64,000 nucleotides of DNA from Dokdonia donghaensis DSW-1 (GTDB taxonomy: Bacteria > Bacteroidota > Bacteroidia > Flavobacteriales > Flavobacteriaceae). The DNA is taken from positions 3,229,945-3,293,944 of the forward strand of contig NZ_CP015125.1 in the NCBI RefSeq assembly GCF_001653755.1, written 5' to 3'. Numbering within the stretch: the stretch's first letter is position 1; the number at the start of each line of letters is the position of its first letter. Positions 7,379-16,626 of this stretch are shown here, one piece after another. The notes under the pieces are model-generated. The model did no database searches and was not told where the DNA came from. It was given only the letters and a program-made list of their open reading frames with translations. The translations under genes and the position numbers were made by a program.

Positions 7379-10012
7379 ATGAGCATAGCGTCAAAATATG
7401 ATTCTACACAGGTAGAAGATAAGTGGTACAGCTACTGGAAGGAGCATAATTTTTTCCATTCTACACCAGATGATAGAGAACCATACACCATTGTAATCCC
7501 ACCTCCTAACGTGACAGGTGTATTACATATGGGACATATGCTTAACAACACGATACAAGACGTATTAATACGTCGTGCAAGATTACTAGGTAAAAATGCG
7601 TGCTGGGTACCTGGTACAGACCACGCATCTATTGCTACAGAGGCAAAGGTAGTTGCCAGACTTAAAGAGCAAGGCATCAAAAAATCTGACCTTACTCGTG
7701 AAGAATTTCTTGCCCACGCCTGGGAATGGAAAGAAGAATATGGTGGCGTTATACTTGACCAACTTAAAAAACTAGGAGCCTCTTGCGACTGGGAGCGTAC
7801 TGCCTTTACTATGGATCCAGCTATGTCTGAGTCTGTGATAAAAACATTTGTAGATCTTTATAATAAAGGATTGATATATCGCGGTTACCGAATGGTAAAC
7901 TGGGATCCAGAAGCAAAAACAACCCTCTCTGACGAGGAGGTAATACACGAAGAGCGACAAGGCTTACTCTATTACATAAATTATAAACTAGAAGGATCTG
8001 AGGAGTTATTAACAATAGCAACTACAAGACCAGAGACTATTTTTGGTGATACAGCGATTTGTATTAACCCAAATGACGAGCGCTTCACACATCTTAAAGG
8101 TAAGAAAGCCATCGTACCTATAAGTGGTCGTGTGATTCCTATTATAGAAGATGAGTATGTAGATCTAGAGTTTGGTACAGGTTGCCTTAAAGTAACACCA
8201 GCACACGACGAGAATGATAAGATGCTGGGTGACAAACATAAGCTAGAAATAATAGACATCTTTAATGATGACGCTTCTCTTAACAGCTACGGGCTTCACT
8301 ATGAAGGTCAAGATCGTTTTGTAGTGCGCAAGGCTATAAAAAAAGAACTTGAAGAACTAGGTGCTCTAGTAAAGACAGAAAACCACATTAATAAAGTAGG
8401 AACATCTGAGCGTACAAAGGCAGTAATAGAGCCTAGACTATCAGACCAGTGGTTCCTTAAAATGGAAGAGCTTGTAAAGCCTGCCATAAAGGCCGTACTA
8501 GAAACTGGAGACGTAAAGTTATTTCCAAAGAAGTTTGAAAATACCTACCGTCACTGGATGGAGAACATACGTGACTGGAACATCTCTCGCCAGCTATGGT
8601 GGGGACAGCAAATTCCTGCTTACTTCTATGGGGAAGGAAAGGAAGATTTTGTAGTTGCCGAATCTATTGAGGAGGCTGTTACGCTTTCGCGAAAGCGTAC
8701 CGGAAACGATTCCCTCACTGCCGGAGATTTACGCCAAGACGAAGATGCTATGGACACTTGGTTCAGCTCTTGGTTATGGCCTATGAGCGTTTTTGACGGA
8801 GTGCGTAATCCAGACAACGAGGAGTTTAACTACTACTACCCTACTAATGATCTTGTGACGGGACCAGATATTTTATTCTTCTGGGTAGCGCGTATGATTA
8901 TAGCGGGATATGAATATACAGACAAGAGACCTTTCCAAAATGTGTACCTCACCGGCTTAGTACGTGACAAGCAGCGTCGCAAGATGTCTAAGTCACTAGG
9001 TAACTCACCAGATGCACTAGAACTTATTAAAGAATATGGAGCAGATGGTGTGCGTGTAGGGCTATTATTGAGTAGTGCTGCCGGTAACGACCTTATGTTT
9101 GACGAAGATCTTCTTAAACAAGGAAAAGGATTTATCAAGAAAAACTTGAGCGCCTTTAGCCTCATACAAGGATGGGAGATAGACGAGACTATACCACAAC
9201 CAGCACATAGCGCACTAGGTATTGAGTGGTATACCAACCGTTTTAATCAAACACTTCTAGAGATAGAAGACCACTTCTCAAAGTACCGTATCTCAGACGC
9301 GCTTATGGCGAGTTACAAAGTGGTATGGAACGACTTCTGCGGCTGGTTACTAGAGATTATAAAGCCAGCATACCAGCAACCTATAGATCGTAAGACCTAT
9401 GATGCAGTAATTGCAGCATTTGAAAACAACTTACGCATACTACATCCGTTTATTCCATTTGCATCTGAAGAGATCTGGCAGACGATTGCTACGCGTACTC
9501 CAGAAGAGGCTTTGATTATCAATAAATGGCCAGAAGGCGGTGCGGTAAATGAAAAAATCATTGCAGATTTTGACTACGCCTCACAAGTGATTTCAGGTAT
9601 ACGAACTATTAGAAAAAGTAAAAACATCGCTTTTAAAGACGCTATAGAAGTGCACGTTCTAAGCAATGAAGAAGTTTCTAGTGATTACAATAGTATCATC
9701 TCAAAACTAGGTAATGTGAGTGAGATCGCTTTCGCGAAAGCGCCACTAGACGGAGCACTATCTTTTAGAGTAAAATCTAATGAGTACTTCATACCTCTTG
9801 CGGGAGCTATTGATGTAGAAGCCGAAGTAGCAAAAATTGAGGAAGAACTTAAATACACAAAAGGATTCTTAATGTCTGTTTCAAAAAAGCTATCTAATGA
9901 GCGCTTTGTAAGCAACGCACCAGAGAAGGTGGTCGCTATCGAAAAACAAAAGATGGCAGATGCCGAAGCAAAAATAGAAGCGCTAGAAAAGCGACTGGCT
10001 AGTTTGTCTTAA
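7379..10012 (+). CDS. valS: Valyl-tRNA synthetase
   Basis: This 877-residue class I aminoacyl-tRNA synthetase has the full ValRS layout. The HIGH-type motif is HMGH (50-53) after PPPNVTGVL, an editing domain lies at about 190-345 (with TTRPETIFGDTA), KMSKS is at 535-539, an anticodon-binding domain follows, and a coiled-coil arm ends the protein (about 810-877). It charges tRNA-Val with valine in the cytoplasm and edits mischarged threonine. It is monocistronic, with its own promoter-like element and a strong terminator. Two palindrome copies lie inside the gene, read as TLSRKR (about 434-440) and IAFAKAPL (about 782-789), both in frame and apparently harmless. Confidence 0.98.
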   Translation: MSIASKYDSTQVEDKWYSYWKEHNFFHSTPDDREPYTIVIPPPNVTGVLHMGHMLNNTIQDVLIRRARLLGKNACWVPGTDHASIATEAKVVARLKEQGIKKSDLTREEFLAHAWEWKEEYGGVILDQLKKLGASCDWERTAFTMDPAMSESVIKTFVDLYNKGLIYRGYRMVNWDPEAKTTLSDEEVIHEERQGLLYYINYKLEGSEELLTIATTRPETIFGDTAICINPNDERFTHLKGKKAIVPISGRVIPIIEDEYVDLEFGTGCLKVTPAHDENDKMLGDKHKLEIIDIFNDDASLNSYGLHYEGQDRFVVRKAIKKELEELGALVKTENHINKVGTSERTKAVIEPRLSDQWFLKMEELVKPAIKAVLETGDVKLFPKKFENTYRHWMENIRDWNISRQLWWGQQIPAYFYGEGKEDFVVAESIEEAVTLSRKRTGNDSLTAGDLRQDEDAMDTWFSSWLWPMSVFDGVRNPDNEEFNYYYPTNDLVTGPDILFFWVARMIIAGYEYTDKRPFQNVYLTGLVRDKQRRKMSKSLGNSPDALELIKEYGADGVRVGLLLSSAAGNDLMFDEDLLKQGKGFIKKNLSAFSLIQGWEIDETIPQPAHSALGIEWYTNRFNQTLLEIEDHFSKYRISDALMASYKVVWNDFCGWLLEIIKPAYQQPIDRKTYDAVIAAFENNLRILHPFIPFASEEIWQTIATRTPEEALIINKWPEGGAVNEKIIADFDYASQVISGIRTIRKSKNIAFKDAIEVHVLSNEEVSSDYNSIISKLGNVSEIAFAKAPLDGALSFRVKSNEYFIPLAGAIDVEAEVAKIEEELKYTKGFLMSVSKKLSNERFVSNAPEKVVAIEKQKMADAEAKIEALEKRLASLS
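8680..8699. repeat. GCTTTCGCGAAAGC palindrome (20 bp), inside valS
   Basis: A perfect 20-bp palindrome read in frame as TLSRKR, in a helical linker before the QDEDAMDTWFSS motif of ValRS. Confidence 0.95.
9727..9742. repeat. GCTTTCGCGAAAGC palindrome (16 bp), inside valS
   Basis: A perfect 16-bp palindrome read in frame as AFAKA, in the linker before the C-terminal coiled coil of ValRS. Confidence 0.95.
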
Positions 10013-10035
10013 TAGACTAACACATATTGCATAAG

Positions 10036-10067
10036 AAAGGCGTCTAAAATAATTTAGACGCCTTTTT
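10036..10067 (+). terminator. Rho-independent terminator after valS
   Basis: A 13-bp perfect stem, AAAGGCGTCTAAA with TTTAGACGCCTTT, has a 4-base loop and a T run. The flanking bases would let it also serve the converging acyl-CoA-binding protein gene. Confidence 0.92.
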
Positions 10068-10086
10068 ATTTATGTTATTTTTCTTG

Positions 10087-10347
10087 TTAGAGGTACTTCT
10101 TTGCCGCTTCTACATAAGCCTCCATTGCCTCATCTTCCGTCATACCTTTTACCTGAAGTAGCGCGTTGATTTTAAAAGCACTCACAAGCTCGTGTTCACC
10201 TTCATTATGGCTAAAGGTGTTCTTTTGCGTAGCTTGTTTGTAAAGCGCATAAAACTGCAGCAATACATCTGGCGGAAATTCTTGAGAAGAATTACTCACC
10301 CTACGGAAGGCATCTTCAAACTCTTTATGAAGTACCTTCTTATCCAT
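10087..10347 (-). CDS. Acyl-CoA-binding protein
   Basis: This 86-residue protein has the acyl-CoA-binding protein (ACBP) four-helix signature: FEDAFRRV near the start, LLQFYALYKQAT (about 30-41), KINALLQVKGMTEDEAMEAY (about 57-76). ACBP binds long-chain acyl-CoA esters in the cytoplasm and buffers or delivers them. The family is mostly eukaryotic, with scattered bacterial members. It shares a TAATG overlap with psd and follows cdsA-psd, so it is tied by operon to phospholipid synthesis. A role in supplying acyl groups is inference. Confidence 0.88.
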   Translation of the reverse strand: MDKKVLHKEFEDAFRRVSNSSQEFPPDVLLQFYALYKQATQKNTFSHNEGEHELVSAFKINALLQVKGMTEDEAMEAYVEAAKKYL

Positions 10348-10997
10348 TATATTGATGCTATTACCGATTGCGCTCCTTTTACTACTTGATTAAGCTCTAC
10401 GTCTAATTTTGTCCCAATAGGTAAATATAGATCTACACGAGAGCCAAAACGTATAAACCCACTATCTTCACCTTGTTGTACCATTTGCCCTTCTTCAGCA
10501 TAGTTAATAATACGCTTTGCTAGCGCACCAGCAATCTGACGATAAAGAACATCACCAAACTTTTCTGTACTTACCACTACGGTTGTACGCTCATTTTCTG
10601 TACTAGATTTAGGGTGCCAGGCTACAAGATATTTTCCTGGGTGGTATTTACTATATGCAATCTTTCCTCCAGATGGGTATCGTGTTACGTGCACATTAAG
10701 CGGCGACATAAACACAGAGACTTGAAGACGTTTATCCTTAAAGTATTCTGCTTCATACACCTCTTCTATTACAACCACCTTACCATCTACTGGTGATGTG
10801 ATTACATTAGAATCTAAAGGCGCTGTACGATCTGGATTTCTAAAAAACTGAAGTGTAAGATATAACAATACTCCTAGCACTAAAGCTACTACATAAAATA
10901 ACCAGTTCTTCTCAAGAAACTTATTTGCAAGCAAGATAAGGCCTGTAAAAATCACTAATGCTATTACAATAATCTTATATCCTTCTTTATGGAACAT
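10347..10997 (-). CDS. psd: Phosphatidylserine decarboxylase proenzyme
   Basis: This 216-residue protein is of the short, archaeal-type Psd family. It has two N-terminal membrane helices (about 10-50), SPVDGKVVVIEE (about 84-95), HVTRYPSGG, and near the end GFIRFGSRVDLYLP, whose GS pair is the expected self-cleavage site that yields the pyruvoyl group. It converts phosphatidylserine to phosphatidylethanolamine in the inner membrane. The ATG at 10997 (MFHKEG) is preferred over an upstream TTG because relatives begin this way. It overlaps the end of cdsA by 11 bases, so both lipid steps are made together. Confidence 0.92.
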   Translation of the reverse strand: MFHKEGYKIIVIALVIFTGLILLANKFLEKNWLFYVVALVLGVLLYLTLQFFRNPDRTAPLDSNVITSPVDGKVVVIEEVYEAEYFKDKRLQVSVFMSPLNVHVTRYPSGGKIAYSKYHPGKYLVAWHPKSSTENERTTVVVSTEKFGDVLYRQIAGALAKRIINYAEEGQMVQQGEDSGFIRFGSRVDLYLPIGTKLDVELNQVVKGAQSVIASI

Positions 10998-11790
10998 AGT
11001 CAAGTACAATTAAAAATAAGTATAAAAATGGTGCTGCAAATATGATACTATCTAACCTATCATATAATCCTCCGTGGCCAGGCATAATACGACCACTATC
11101 CTTCACTCCAGCCTGACGCTTAAGCTGTGATTGTATCAAATCTCCTAAGGTTCCAAAAACCGAAGTCACTAAGGCGATAGTAATCCACAACTTAAGACTA
11201 AGTAAGTCTGTAAAATAATAAAACAAGATACTGGCAAGACAGCAAAAAACAAGTCCACCTATAAATCCTTCTATTGTCTTTTTAGGTGAAATACGCTCTA
11301 ACAATTTGTGCTTACCCATACTCTTGCCCACTATAAATGCAAAGGTATCGTTTATCCAGATCAATGCAAAAACACTAGCAACTAGAAGCGACGTATATTC
11401 TCCTCTGTATGAGGGCAATAAGACTGTAAACACAACACCTCCAACAATATAAAAAATAGTGTAGGCGTATTTTTGTGATACTGTAATATAACGTTCTGAT
11501 GGACGTATTAAATTTTTAATGAGATATAAATTAACTGTTATCGTGAGCGCCAAGAAAATAAGTGTTGCAAGTCTATCTAGTTTAAAATAACAAAATACCG
11601 CCACGCACGTAAACAGGAAAATATAAGGTAAGAAAGACTTGATACCTACAAGTTTTAAAAACTCATATAATACTACAACACCAAGCCCTAAAAAGACAAG
11701 AAGATAGGTAGTCTCTAATGAGAATATAGCTAAGAGTAACAGGGTAACGTAAAGCAGCCCTGAAAGTGCACGGATTAATACTTCACGCAT
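10987..11790 (-). CDS. cdsA: Phosphatidate cytidylyltransferase
   Basis: This 267-residue multi-pass membrane protein has the CdsA signature near its C-terminus: GDLIQSQLKRQAGVKDSG, then MPGHGGLYDRLDSI (about 240-253). An earlier conserved SPKKTIEGFIGG lies at about 167-178. It makes CDP-diacylglycerol from phosphatidate and CTP in the inner membrane, the branch point for phosphatidylserine and other phospholipids. Its neighbour psd uses a downstream product of CDP-diacylglycerol, so the operon covers two steps of one pathway. It begins one base after the LUD gene stop. Confidence 0.94.
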   Translation of the reverse strand: MREVLIRALSGLLYVTLLLLAIFSLETTYLLVFLGLGVVVLYEFLKLVGIKSFLPYIFLFTCVAVFCYFKLDRLATLIFLALTITVNLYLIKNLIRPSERYITVSQKYAYTIFYIVGGVVFTVLLPSYRGEYTSLLVASVFALIWINDTFAFIVGKSMGKHKLLERISPKKTIEGFIGGLVFCCLASILFYYFTDLLSLKLWITIALVTSVFGTLGDLIQSQLKRQAGVKDSGRIMPGHGGLYDRLDSIIFAAPFLYLFLIVLDYVP

Positions 11791-11791
11791 A

Positions 11792-12406
11792 CTAAAGATC
11801 TTCTAGCAAGAGTAGATATACATTTTTTGTACTACTACCATAGGTCATAAAATTCTTATCATTTTCTTTACTCTGAAAGTTTTTGATAGTCGTAATATTA
11901 GTAGGAATACTACCTGCATTTCTATTTTTTATAAGTCTTAAACCCTCACCTATAGTATTTACAATCTGGCTTGTGGTTCCGAAAACGATTACATCTTTTG
12001 GAAAATCGTGCAATTTAAGCTCTTTGAGTTGCTTTGAGCAAACGAGTAGTGAACCATCGTTTGCAACGAGACTCTCGCAAGTAGTCAAGAAGAATGAAGC
12101 ATCTCGATTTGTCCCAAAATCTAGATTATACCCAGTAAAAGCTTTTTTTAAATTATCATCTGTGCAAAACACACTGCTCTCGTACCAATCGTTTTCTAAA
12201 AGAATATTGTCAAAATTATCATTAATCTCCTCTCTGTTAAGCGCATATAGAAATCTCCCTCCGTTAAGAATAAAGTTTTTTGTGAATCGCTCATCTGCAG
12301 GTGTGTCTATGTCTGGCATATACTTACTGCGAGCTTCAACTTCTTTATTCTGACGGGGGTTGTCAACGTTTGATGTGCTTCCGAAGATTTTTCTAAATAG
12401 ACTCAT
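11792..12406 (-). CDS. LUD domain protein (lactate utilisation family)
   Basis: This 204-residue protein resembles the LUD/LutC-type domain, with FGTNRDASFFLTTCESLVAN and VIVFGTTSQIVNTIGEGLRL in the C-terminal half. Family members occur with lactate oxidation complexes, but no such genes are adjacent, so a lactate role is not supported here. It is the first gene of the likely LUD-cdsA-psd-ACBP operon, with a candidate promoter at 12441-12448. The true function is open. Confidence 0.7.
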   Translation of the reverse strand: MSLFRKIFGSTSNVDNPRQNKEVEARSKYMPDIDTPADERFTKNFILNGGRFLYALNREEINDNFDNILLENDWYESSVFCTDDNLKKAFTGYNLDFGTNRDASFFLTTCESLVANDGSLLVCSKQLKELKLHDFPKDVIVFGTTSQIVNTIGEGLRLIKNRNAGSIPTNITTIKNFQSKENDKNFMTYGSSTKNVYLLLLEDL

Positions 12407-12440
12407 CTATAGGTTTTCTCAACTCTTTTGGTGTAATAGT

Positions 12441-12448
12441 CAAATATA
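12441..12448 (-). promoter_or_regulatory. Candidate -7 element (TATATTTG) of the LUD-cdsA-psd operon
   Basis: An exact TAnnTTTG match on the minus strand, about 35 bases before the ATG at 12406. It abuts the T run of the ftsH terminator. Confidence 0.45.
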
Positions 12449-12488
12449 AAAAATCTTGACTGAACCTTTGGCGCAATCAAGATTTTTT
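12448..12488 (-). terminator. Rho-independent terminator after ftsH
   Basis: A 12-bp stem, AAAAAATCTTGA with TCAAGATTTTTT, encloses a 17-base loop and gives a T run on the minus strand. It separates ftsH from the LUD-cdsA operon. Confidence 0.8.
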
Positions 12489-12520
12489 GACTTTTATAGT
12501 TAAAGAACGTGTCTAGCTCT

Positions 12521-14476
12521 TTAAACTACAGGTTTTGCTTCGTCTTCAATTTTCCCGAAAGGGCGCTCTCCAAAAATATCTTGAAGATTATCTTTAAAGA
12601 TTACTTCCTTTTCAAGTAATAACTCTGCAAGTTGAGTAAGCTTATCCTTTTCTTTTGTAAGTAAATCTATAGCGCGTTGATACTGCTCCTCAATAATGTT
12701 TGAAATCTCTTTATCAATCACCTCTGCTGTTTGCTCACTATAAGGTTTTGTAAATCCATTATCAGATTGCCCAGTTGAGTCGTAATAAGTAAGGTTACCT
12801 ACTTTATTATTAAGACCGTAAACTGTTACCATCATTCTAGCTTGTTTTGTAACTTTTTCAAGATCACTAAGAGCTCCTGTTGATATTTTATTAAAGATCA
12901 CCTTTTCTGCTGCACGACCTCCTAAAGCTGCACACATCTCATCTAGCATTTGCTCTGGACGTACGATTAAGCGCTCTTCTGGAAGGTACCAAGCTGCACC
13001 AAGCGATTGCCCTCTTGGAACTATTGTAACTTTTACAAGTGGTGCTGCGTGCTCAAGCATCCAGCTCACTGTAGCGTGTCCAGCCTCGTGAAATGCAATA
13101 GCACGTTTCTCATCTGGAGTGATTATTTTATTTTTCTTCTCAAGACCACCTACAATACGATCTACCGCATCTAAGAAATCTTGTTTACCTACTGCCTTCT
13201 TGCTTTTACGAGCAGCGATAAGTGCTGCTTCGTTACACATATTTGCAATATCTGCACCAGAGAAACCTGGTGTTTGTTTTGCAAGAAAATCTACATCAAG
13301 CTCTTCATCTACTTTTTTGAGTGGACGAAGGTGAACCTCAAAAATTTCTTTGCGCTCACGCACATCTGGAAGATCAACATAAATCTGTCTATCAAAACGA
13401 CCAGCACGCATAAGCGCTTTATCTAGTACATCTGCCCTGTTTGTTGCAGCGAGTACAATCACATTTGTGTTTGTACCAAAACCATCCATTTCTGTAAGAA
13501 GTTGGTTAAGTGTGTTCTCACGCTCGTCATTACCTCCAGAAAAATTATTCTTACCACGAGCACGACCTATTGCATCTATCTCATCTATAAAAATAATAGC
13601 TGGTGATTTTTCTTTGGCTTGTTTAAAGAGATCACGTACACGTGATGCTCCTACACCCACAAACATCTCTACAAAGTCAGAACCTGATAGTGAGAAAAAT
13701 GGCACTTTTGCCTCTCCTGCTACTGCTTTTGCGAGCAAGGTCTTACCAGTACCTGGCTGCCCTACAAGCAATGCTCCTTTAGGAATTTTACCACCTAAGC
13801 TCGTATACTTTTCTGGATTTTTTAAGAAATCTACAATCTCTTGTATTTCTTCTTTTGCACCTTCAAGACCTGCTACATCCTTAAATGTAGTTTTGATATC
13901 TGTTTTCTCATCAAAGAGTTTTGCCTTAGACTTCCCTATGTTAAAGATTTGACCTCCTGGGCCTCCTCCTCCTCCAGAAGACATACGACGCATAATGAAA
14001 ATCCATAACCCGATGATTAAGATAAATGGTAAGAAGCTAGCAAGTAAACCCCACATATCTCCCTCAGTCTCATATGACACGCGTGTGTCAAGACTGTTTG
14101 CATCTATAATCTCATTTATGTCATTTTCAAAGTTTTGAAGATCACCTATCTCAAAGCGATAGTCTGGCGCTCCAGCTGCTGGCTTAAAGAATCCAGTACC
14201 ACGTCCTTTGTTATGAACCTCTTTAGACTCTGCTTCCTTTGTTAAATAAACCTTTACAGAATTTTTATTTACAATCTCTACGCGTTGCACATCGCCGTCT
14301 TGTAGATACTGTTCAAATTGATATAAAGATGTCTTTTTTGCCTCACCTATACCAGTGCTACCTGTAAGCATACTTATAGCAATAAAAATTACTACGATAA
14401 GTCCATAAATCCAGTAAGAACTAAACTTAGGTTTATTTGGCGGCGTGCCGCTGTTTTTCTTTTCTTCTTTAGCCAT
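12521..14476 (-). CDS. ftsH: ATP-dependent zinc metalloprotease FtsH
   Basis: This 651-residue membrane protease has a first membrane helix (about 21-38), a periplasmic domain and a second helix (about 144-162). The AAA domain follows with Walker A GQPGTGKT (239-246), Walker B FIDEID (296-301) and the second region of homology [19 protein letters not shown]. The zinc protease motif HEAGH is at 463-467. It forms a hexamer in the inner membrane that degrades misassembled membrane proteins and short-lived regulators. It follows rsfS by 10 bases on the same strand, an order common in Bacteroidota, and ends in a long-stem terminator. Confidence 0.98.
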   Translation of the reverse strand: MAKEEKKNSGTPPNKPKFSSYWIYGLIVVIFIAISMLTGSTGIGEAKKTSLYQFEQYLQDGDVQRVEIVNKNSVKVYLTKEAESKEVHNKGRGTGFFKPAAGAPDYRFEIGDLQNFENDINEIIDANSLDTRVSYETEGDMWGLLASFLPFILIIGLWIFIMRRMSSGGGGGPGGQIFNIGKSKAKLFDEKTDIKTTFKDVAGLEGAKEEIQEIVDFLKNPEKYTSLGGKIPKGALLVGQPGTGKTLLAKAVAGEAKVPFFSLSGSDFVEMFVGVGASRVRDLFKQAKEKSPAIIFIDEIDAIGRARGKNNFSGGNDERENTLNQLLTEMDGFGTNTNVIVLAATNRADVLDKALMRAGRFDRQIYVDLPDVRERKEIFEVHLRPLKKVDEELDVDFLAKQTPGFSGADIANMCNEAALIAARKSKKAVGKQDFLDAVDRIVGGLEKKNKIITPDEKRAIAFHEAGHATVSWMLEHAAPLVKVTIVPRGQSLGAAWYLPEERLIVRPEQMLDEMCAALGGRAAEKVIFNKISTGALSDLEKVTKQARMMVTVYGLNNKVGNLTYYDSTGQSDNGFTKPYSEQTAEVIDKEISNIIEEQYQRAIDLLTKEKDKLTQLAELLLEKEVIFKDNLQDIFGERPFGKIEDEAKPVV

Positions 14477-14486
14477 TTAATATTTT

Positions 14487-14858
14487 TTAGTAATTGGATG
14501 GGATTGAAGTAATCTTTGCATCTCCCCAGAGGCTTTCTATATCATAAAACTCACGAATGTGTTTTTGAAATACGTGCACAACTACGTTTACGTAATCCAT
14601 AAGTACCCACTCTTGGTTTTCTGTACCCTCTATGTGCCACGCTTTTTCTTGCAGGGCTTTACTTGCCGTTTTTTGTATAGAGCTTACTATCGCCCCTACT
14701 TGCGTGTTTGAAGTACCGTCACAAATGATAAAATAATCACAAACCGTATTTTCTATCTCTCTAAGATCTAGTATATCAATATTTTGACCTTTCACATCTT
14801 CAATTCCCTCAACAATTTTCGCTATCAATTGATCTGTGTTCTTTTCCTTATTTGCCAT
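14487..14858 (-). CDS. rsfS: Ribosomal silencing factor RsfS
   Basis: This 123-residue protein has the RsfS/Iojap signature: ILDLREIENTVCDYFIICDG (about 33-52), the conserved WHIEG, WVLMDYVNVVVHVF (about 86-99) and YYDIE-like FYDIESLWGDA. It binds ribosomal protein L14 and blocks subunit joining when nutrients are scarce. The ATG at 14858 (MANKEK) is chosen over an upstream alternative because a promoter-like TAACTTTG (14877-14884) lies just before it. It is the first gene of rsfS-ftsH and divergent from birA. Confidence 0.92.
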   Translation of the reverse strand: MANKEKNTDQLIAKIVEGIEDVKGQNIDILDLREIENTVCDYFIICDGTSNTQVGAIVSSIQKTASKALQEKAWHIEGTENQEWVLMDYVNVVVHVFQKHIREFYDIESLWGDAKITSIPSNY

Positions 14859-14876
14859 TAAATTCTTTAATTTACA

Positions 14877-14884
14877 CAAAGTTA
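14877..14884 (-). promoter_or_regulatory. Candidate -7 element (TAACTTTG) of rsfS-ftsH
   Basis: An exact TAnnTTTG match on the minus strand, 18 bases before the rsfS ATG, in the rsfS/birA divergent gap. Confidence 0.45.
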
Positions 14885-14941
14885 TTACAAATTTACATTA
14901 CTCTGCGGTCTTAACACAAGTTTAGACTAGGTGTTTTCCAT

Positions 14942-15673
14942 ATGCGCATAGACAAACTCCATACCATCGACTCAACAAATAGTTACCTCAAACGTATTTC
15001 TAAAGAAGAAGATGCGCAAGAAGACATCGTGGTATGGGCGCTTGAGCAAACTGCCGGAAGAGGCCAAATGGGCACTACCTGGAGCGCAGAAAGCGGTAAA
15101 AACCTAACCTTCAGCGTTTTTAGAAAAGTAAAACACATTACAATAAGTGAGCAATTTTATGCACTTATGGCAGCTTCACTCGCTGTAAAAGATGTGCTTT
15201 CAAAACTTTTGATTAAAAATGTACGTGTCAAGTGGCCTAACGACATATTGACAGATAACGACAAAATATGCGGCATTCTTATAGAGAGTGTCATAAAAAG
15301 AGGAAAACTAGACGCAATGATTCTTGGTGTGGGCCTTAATGTAAATCAAACCGAATGGAAAGACACACCCAGAGCCACTTCTATAAAATCTAGAACCGGC
15401 ATTCACTTTGAGCTAGAAGAAATCTTATCAATGCTTCTCAAGCAGTTTCACCACTATGTAGATTTACTTTTAAAGGGGCAATTTGAAACTATAAAAAATG
15501 ACTACGAGCAGCATCTCTTTAAAAAAGACAAACCTGCTACATTTATTGCTTCAGATGGCACACAATTTGTCGGTATTATTAAAGGAGTTTCCGAGACTGG
15601 TAAGTTAATTTTACTCCAAGAAGATGAAGTTGTAAATGAGTATGATTTAAAAGAAATACAGTTACTGTATTAG
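14942..15673 (+). CDS. birA: Biotin--[acetyl-CoA-carboxylase] ligase
   Basis: This 243-residue protein is a biotin protein ligase without a DNA-binding domain. The N-terminus carries IDSTNSYLKR, followed by the biotinyl-AMP site GRGQMGTTW (39-47) and VKWPNDIL (about 97-104) with the catalytic lysine region GILIES. A small C-terminal beta domain closes the protein. It attaches biotin to acetyl-CoA carboxylase carrier protein using ATP, in the cytoplasm. Without the helix-turn-helix it should not act as a repressor. It is divergent from rsfS. Confidence 0.92.
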   Translation: MRIDKLHTIDSTNSYLKRISKEEDAQEDIVVWALEQTAGRGQMGTTWSAESGKNLTFSVFRKVKHITISEQFYALMAASLAVKDVLSKLLIKNVRVKWPNDILTDNDKICGILIESVIKRGKLDAMILGVGLNVNQTEWKDTPRATSIKSRTGIHFELEEILSMLLKQFHHYVDLLLKGQFETIKNDYEQHLFKKDKPATFIASDGTQFVGIIKGVSETGKLILLQEDEVVNEYDLKEIQLLY

Positions 15674-15678
15674 TATTG

Positions 15679-15694
15679 CGCTTTCGCGAAAGCG
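15679..15694. repeat. GCTTTCGCGAAAGC palindrome (16 bp), intergenic
   Basis: A perfect 16-bp palindrome between birA and lipA, about 25 bases upstream of the lipA -7 element. Confidence 0.95.
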
Positions 15695-15719
15695 TAACAC
15701 CTCTCATTTCTTTATTTAC

Positions 15720-15727
15720 TATCTTTG
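15720..15727 (+). promoter_or_regulatory. Candidate -7 element (TATCTTTG) of lipA
   Basis: An exact TAnnTTTG match 19 bases before the lipA ATG. Confidence 0.5.
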
Positions 15728-15746
15728 TAACGCTTGAAAAAATGCT

Positions 15747-16622
15747 ATGCAAGAAGAACTAACAATTACAAAACCTGAGAGAGTTGCAAAGCCAAAGTGG
15801 CTGCGAGTAAAACTCCCTACTGGTAAAAAATATACAGATCTACGTAGCCTTGTAGATAAATACAGTCTCAACACCATTTGTACGTCTGGAAGCTGCCCAA
15901 ATATGGGTGAATGCTGGAGTGAGGGTACTGCTACCTTTATGATTTTAGGTAACGTATGTACACGCTCTTGTGGTTTTTGTGGTGTAAAAACTGGACGTCC
16001 AGAACAAGTAGATTGGGAAGAACCAGAAAAGGTAGCTCGATCTATAAAGCTTATGGATATTAAACACGCGGTAATTACATCTGTAGACCGTGATGATATA
16101 AAAGATATGGGCACCATAATCTGGGCAGAAACGGTACAGGCTATACGACGTATGAATCCTAACACGACGCTAGAAACCTTAATTCCAGATTTTCAAGGAA
16201 GAGAAGATTTACTTGACAGAATTGTACAAGTAGCGCCAGAGGTAGTATCACACAATATGGAGACAGTAAAACGTCTTACACGTGAGGTACGTATACAAGC
16301 TAAATATGAGCGTAGCCTAGGCGTATTAAAATATCTCAAAGAAAGCGGTATAAAAAGAACTAAGTCTGGTATTATGCTAGGCCTAGGAGAAACCGAAGAA
16401 GAGGTTATACAAACCCTAAAAGACTTGCGCGAGGTAAACCTTGACATTGTAACTATAGGTCAATACCTTCAACCTTCAAAAAAACACCTCCCTGTAAAGC
16501 AATTTATTACTCCAGACCAGTTTCAGAAATATGAAAAAATAGGTCTAGAGATGGGATTCCGTCACGTAGAGAGTGGTGCGCTTGTACGCTCTTCATACAA
16601 GGCTCAGAAACACCTTACCTAG
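15747..16622 (+). CDS. lipA: Lipoyl synthase
   Basis: This 291-residue radical SAM enzyme has both iron-sulfur sites of LipA. The auxiliary cluster cysteines lie in [12 protein letters not shown] (C45, C50, C56), and the radical SAM cluster lies in CTRSCGFC (C71, C75, C78). The C-terminal RSSY motif supplies the serine ligand of the auxiliary cluster. It inserts two sulfur atoms into protein-bound octanoyl groups to make lipoate for pyruvate and 2-oxoglutarate dehydrogenases. The ATG at 15747 is preferred to an out-of-frame ATG five bases upstream. gap follows on the same strand after only four bases. Confidence 0.97.
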   Translation: MQEELTITKPERVAKPKWLRVKLPTGKKYTDLRSLVDKYSLNTICTSGSCPNMGECWSEGTATFMILGNVCTRSCGFCGVKTGRPEQVDWEEPEKVARSIKLMDIKHAVITSVDRDDIKDMGTIIWAETVQAIRRMNPNTTLETLIPDFQGREDLLDRIVQVAPEVVSHNMETVKRLTREVRIQAKYERSLGVLKYLKESGIKRTKSGIMLGLGETEEEVIQTLKDLREVNLDIVTIGQYLQPSKKHLPVKQFITPDQFQKYEKIGLEMGFRHVESGALVRSSYKAQKHLT

Positions 16623-16626
16623 ATTT

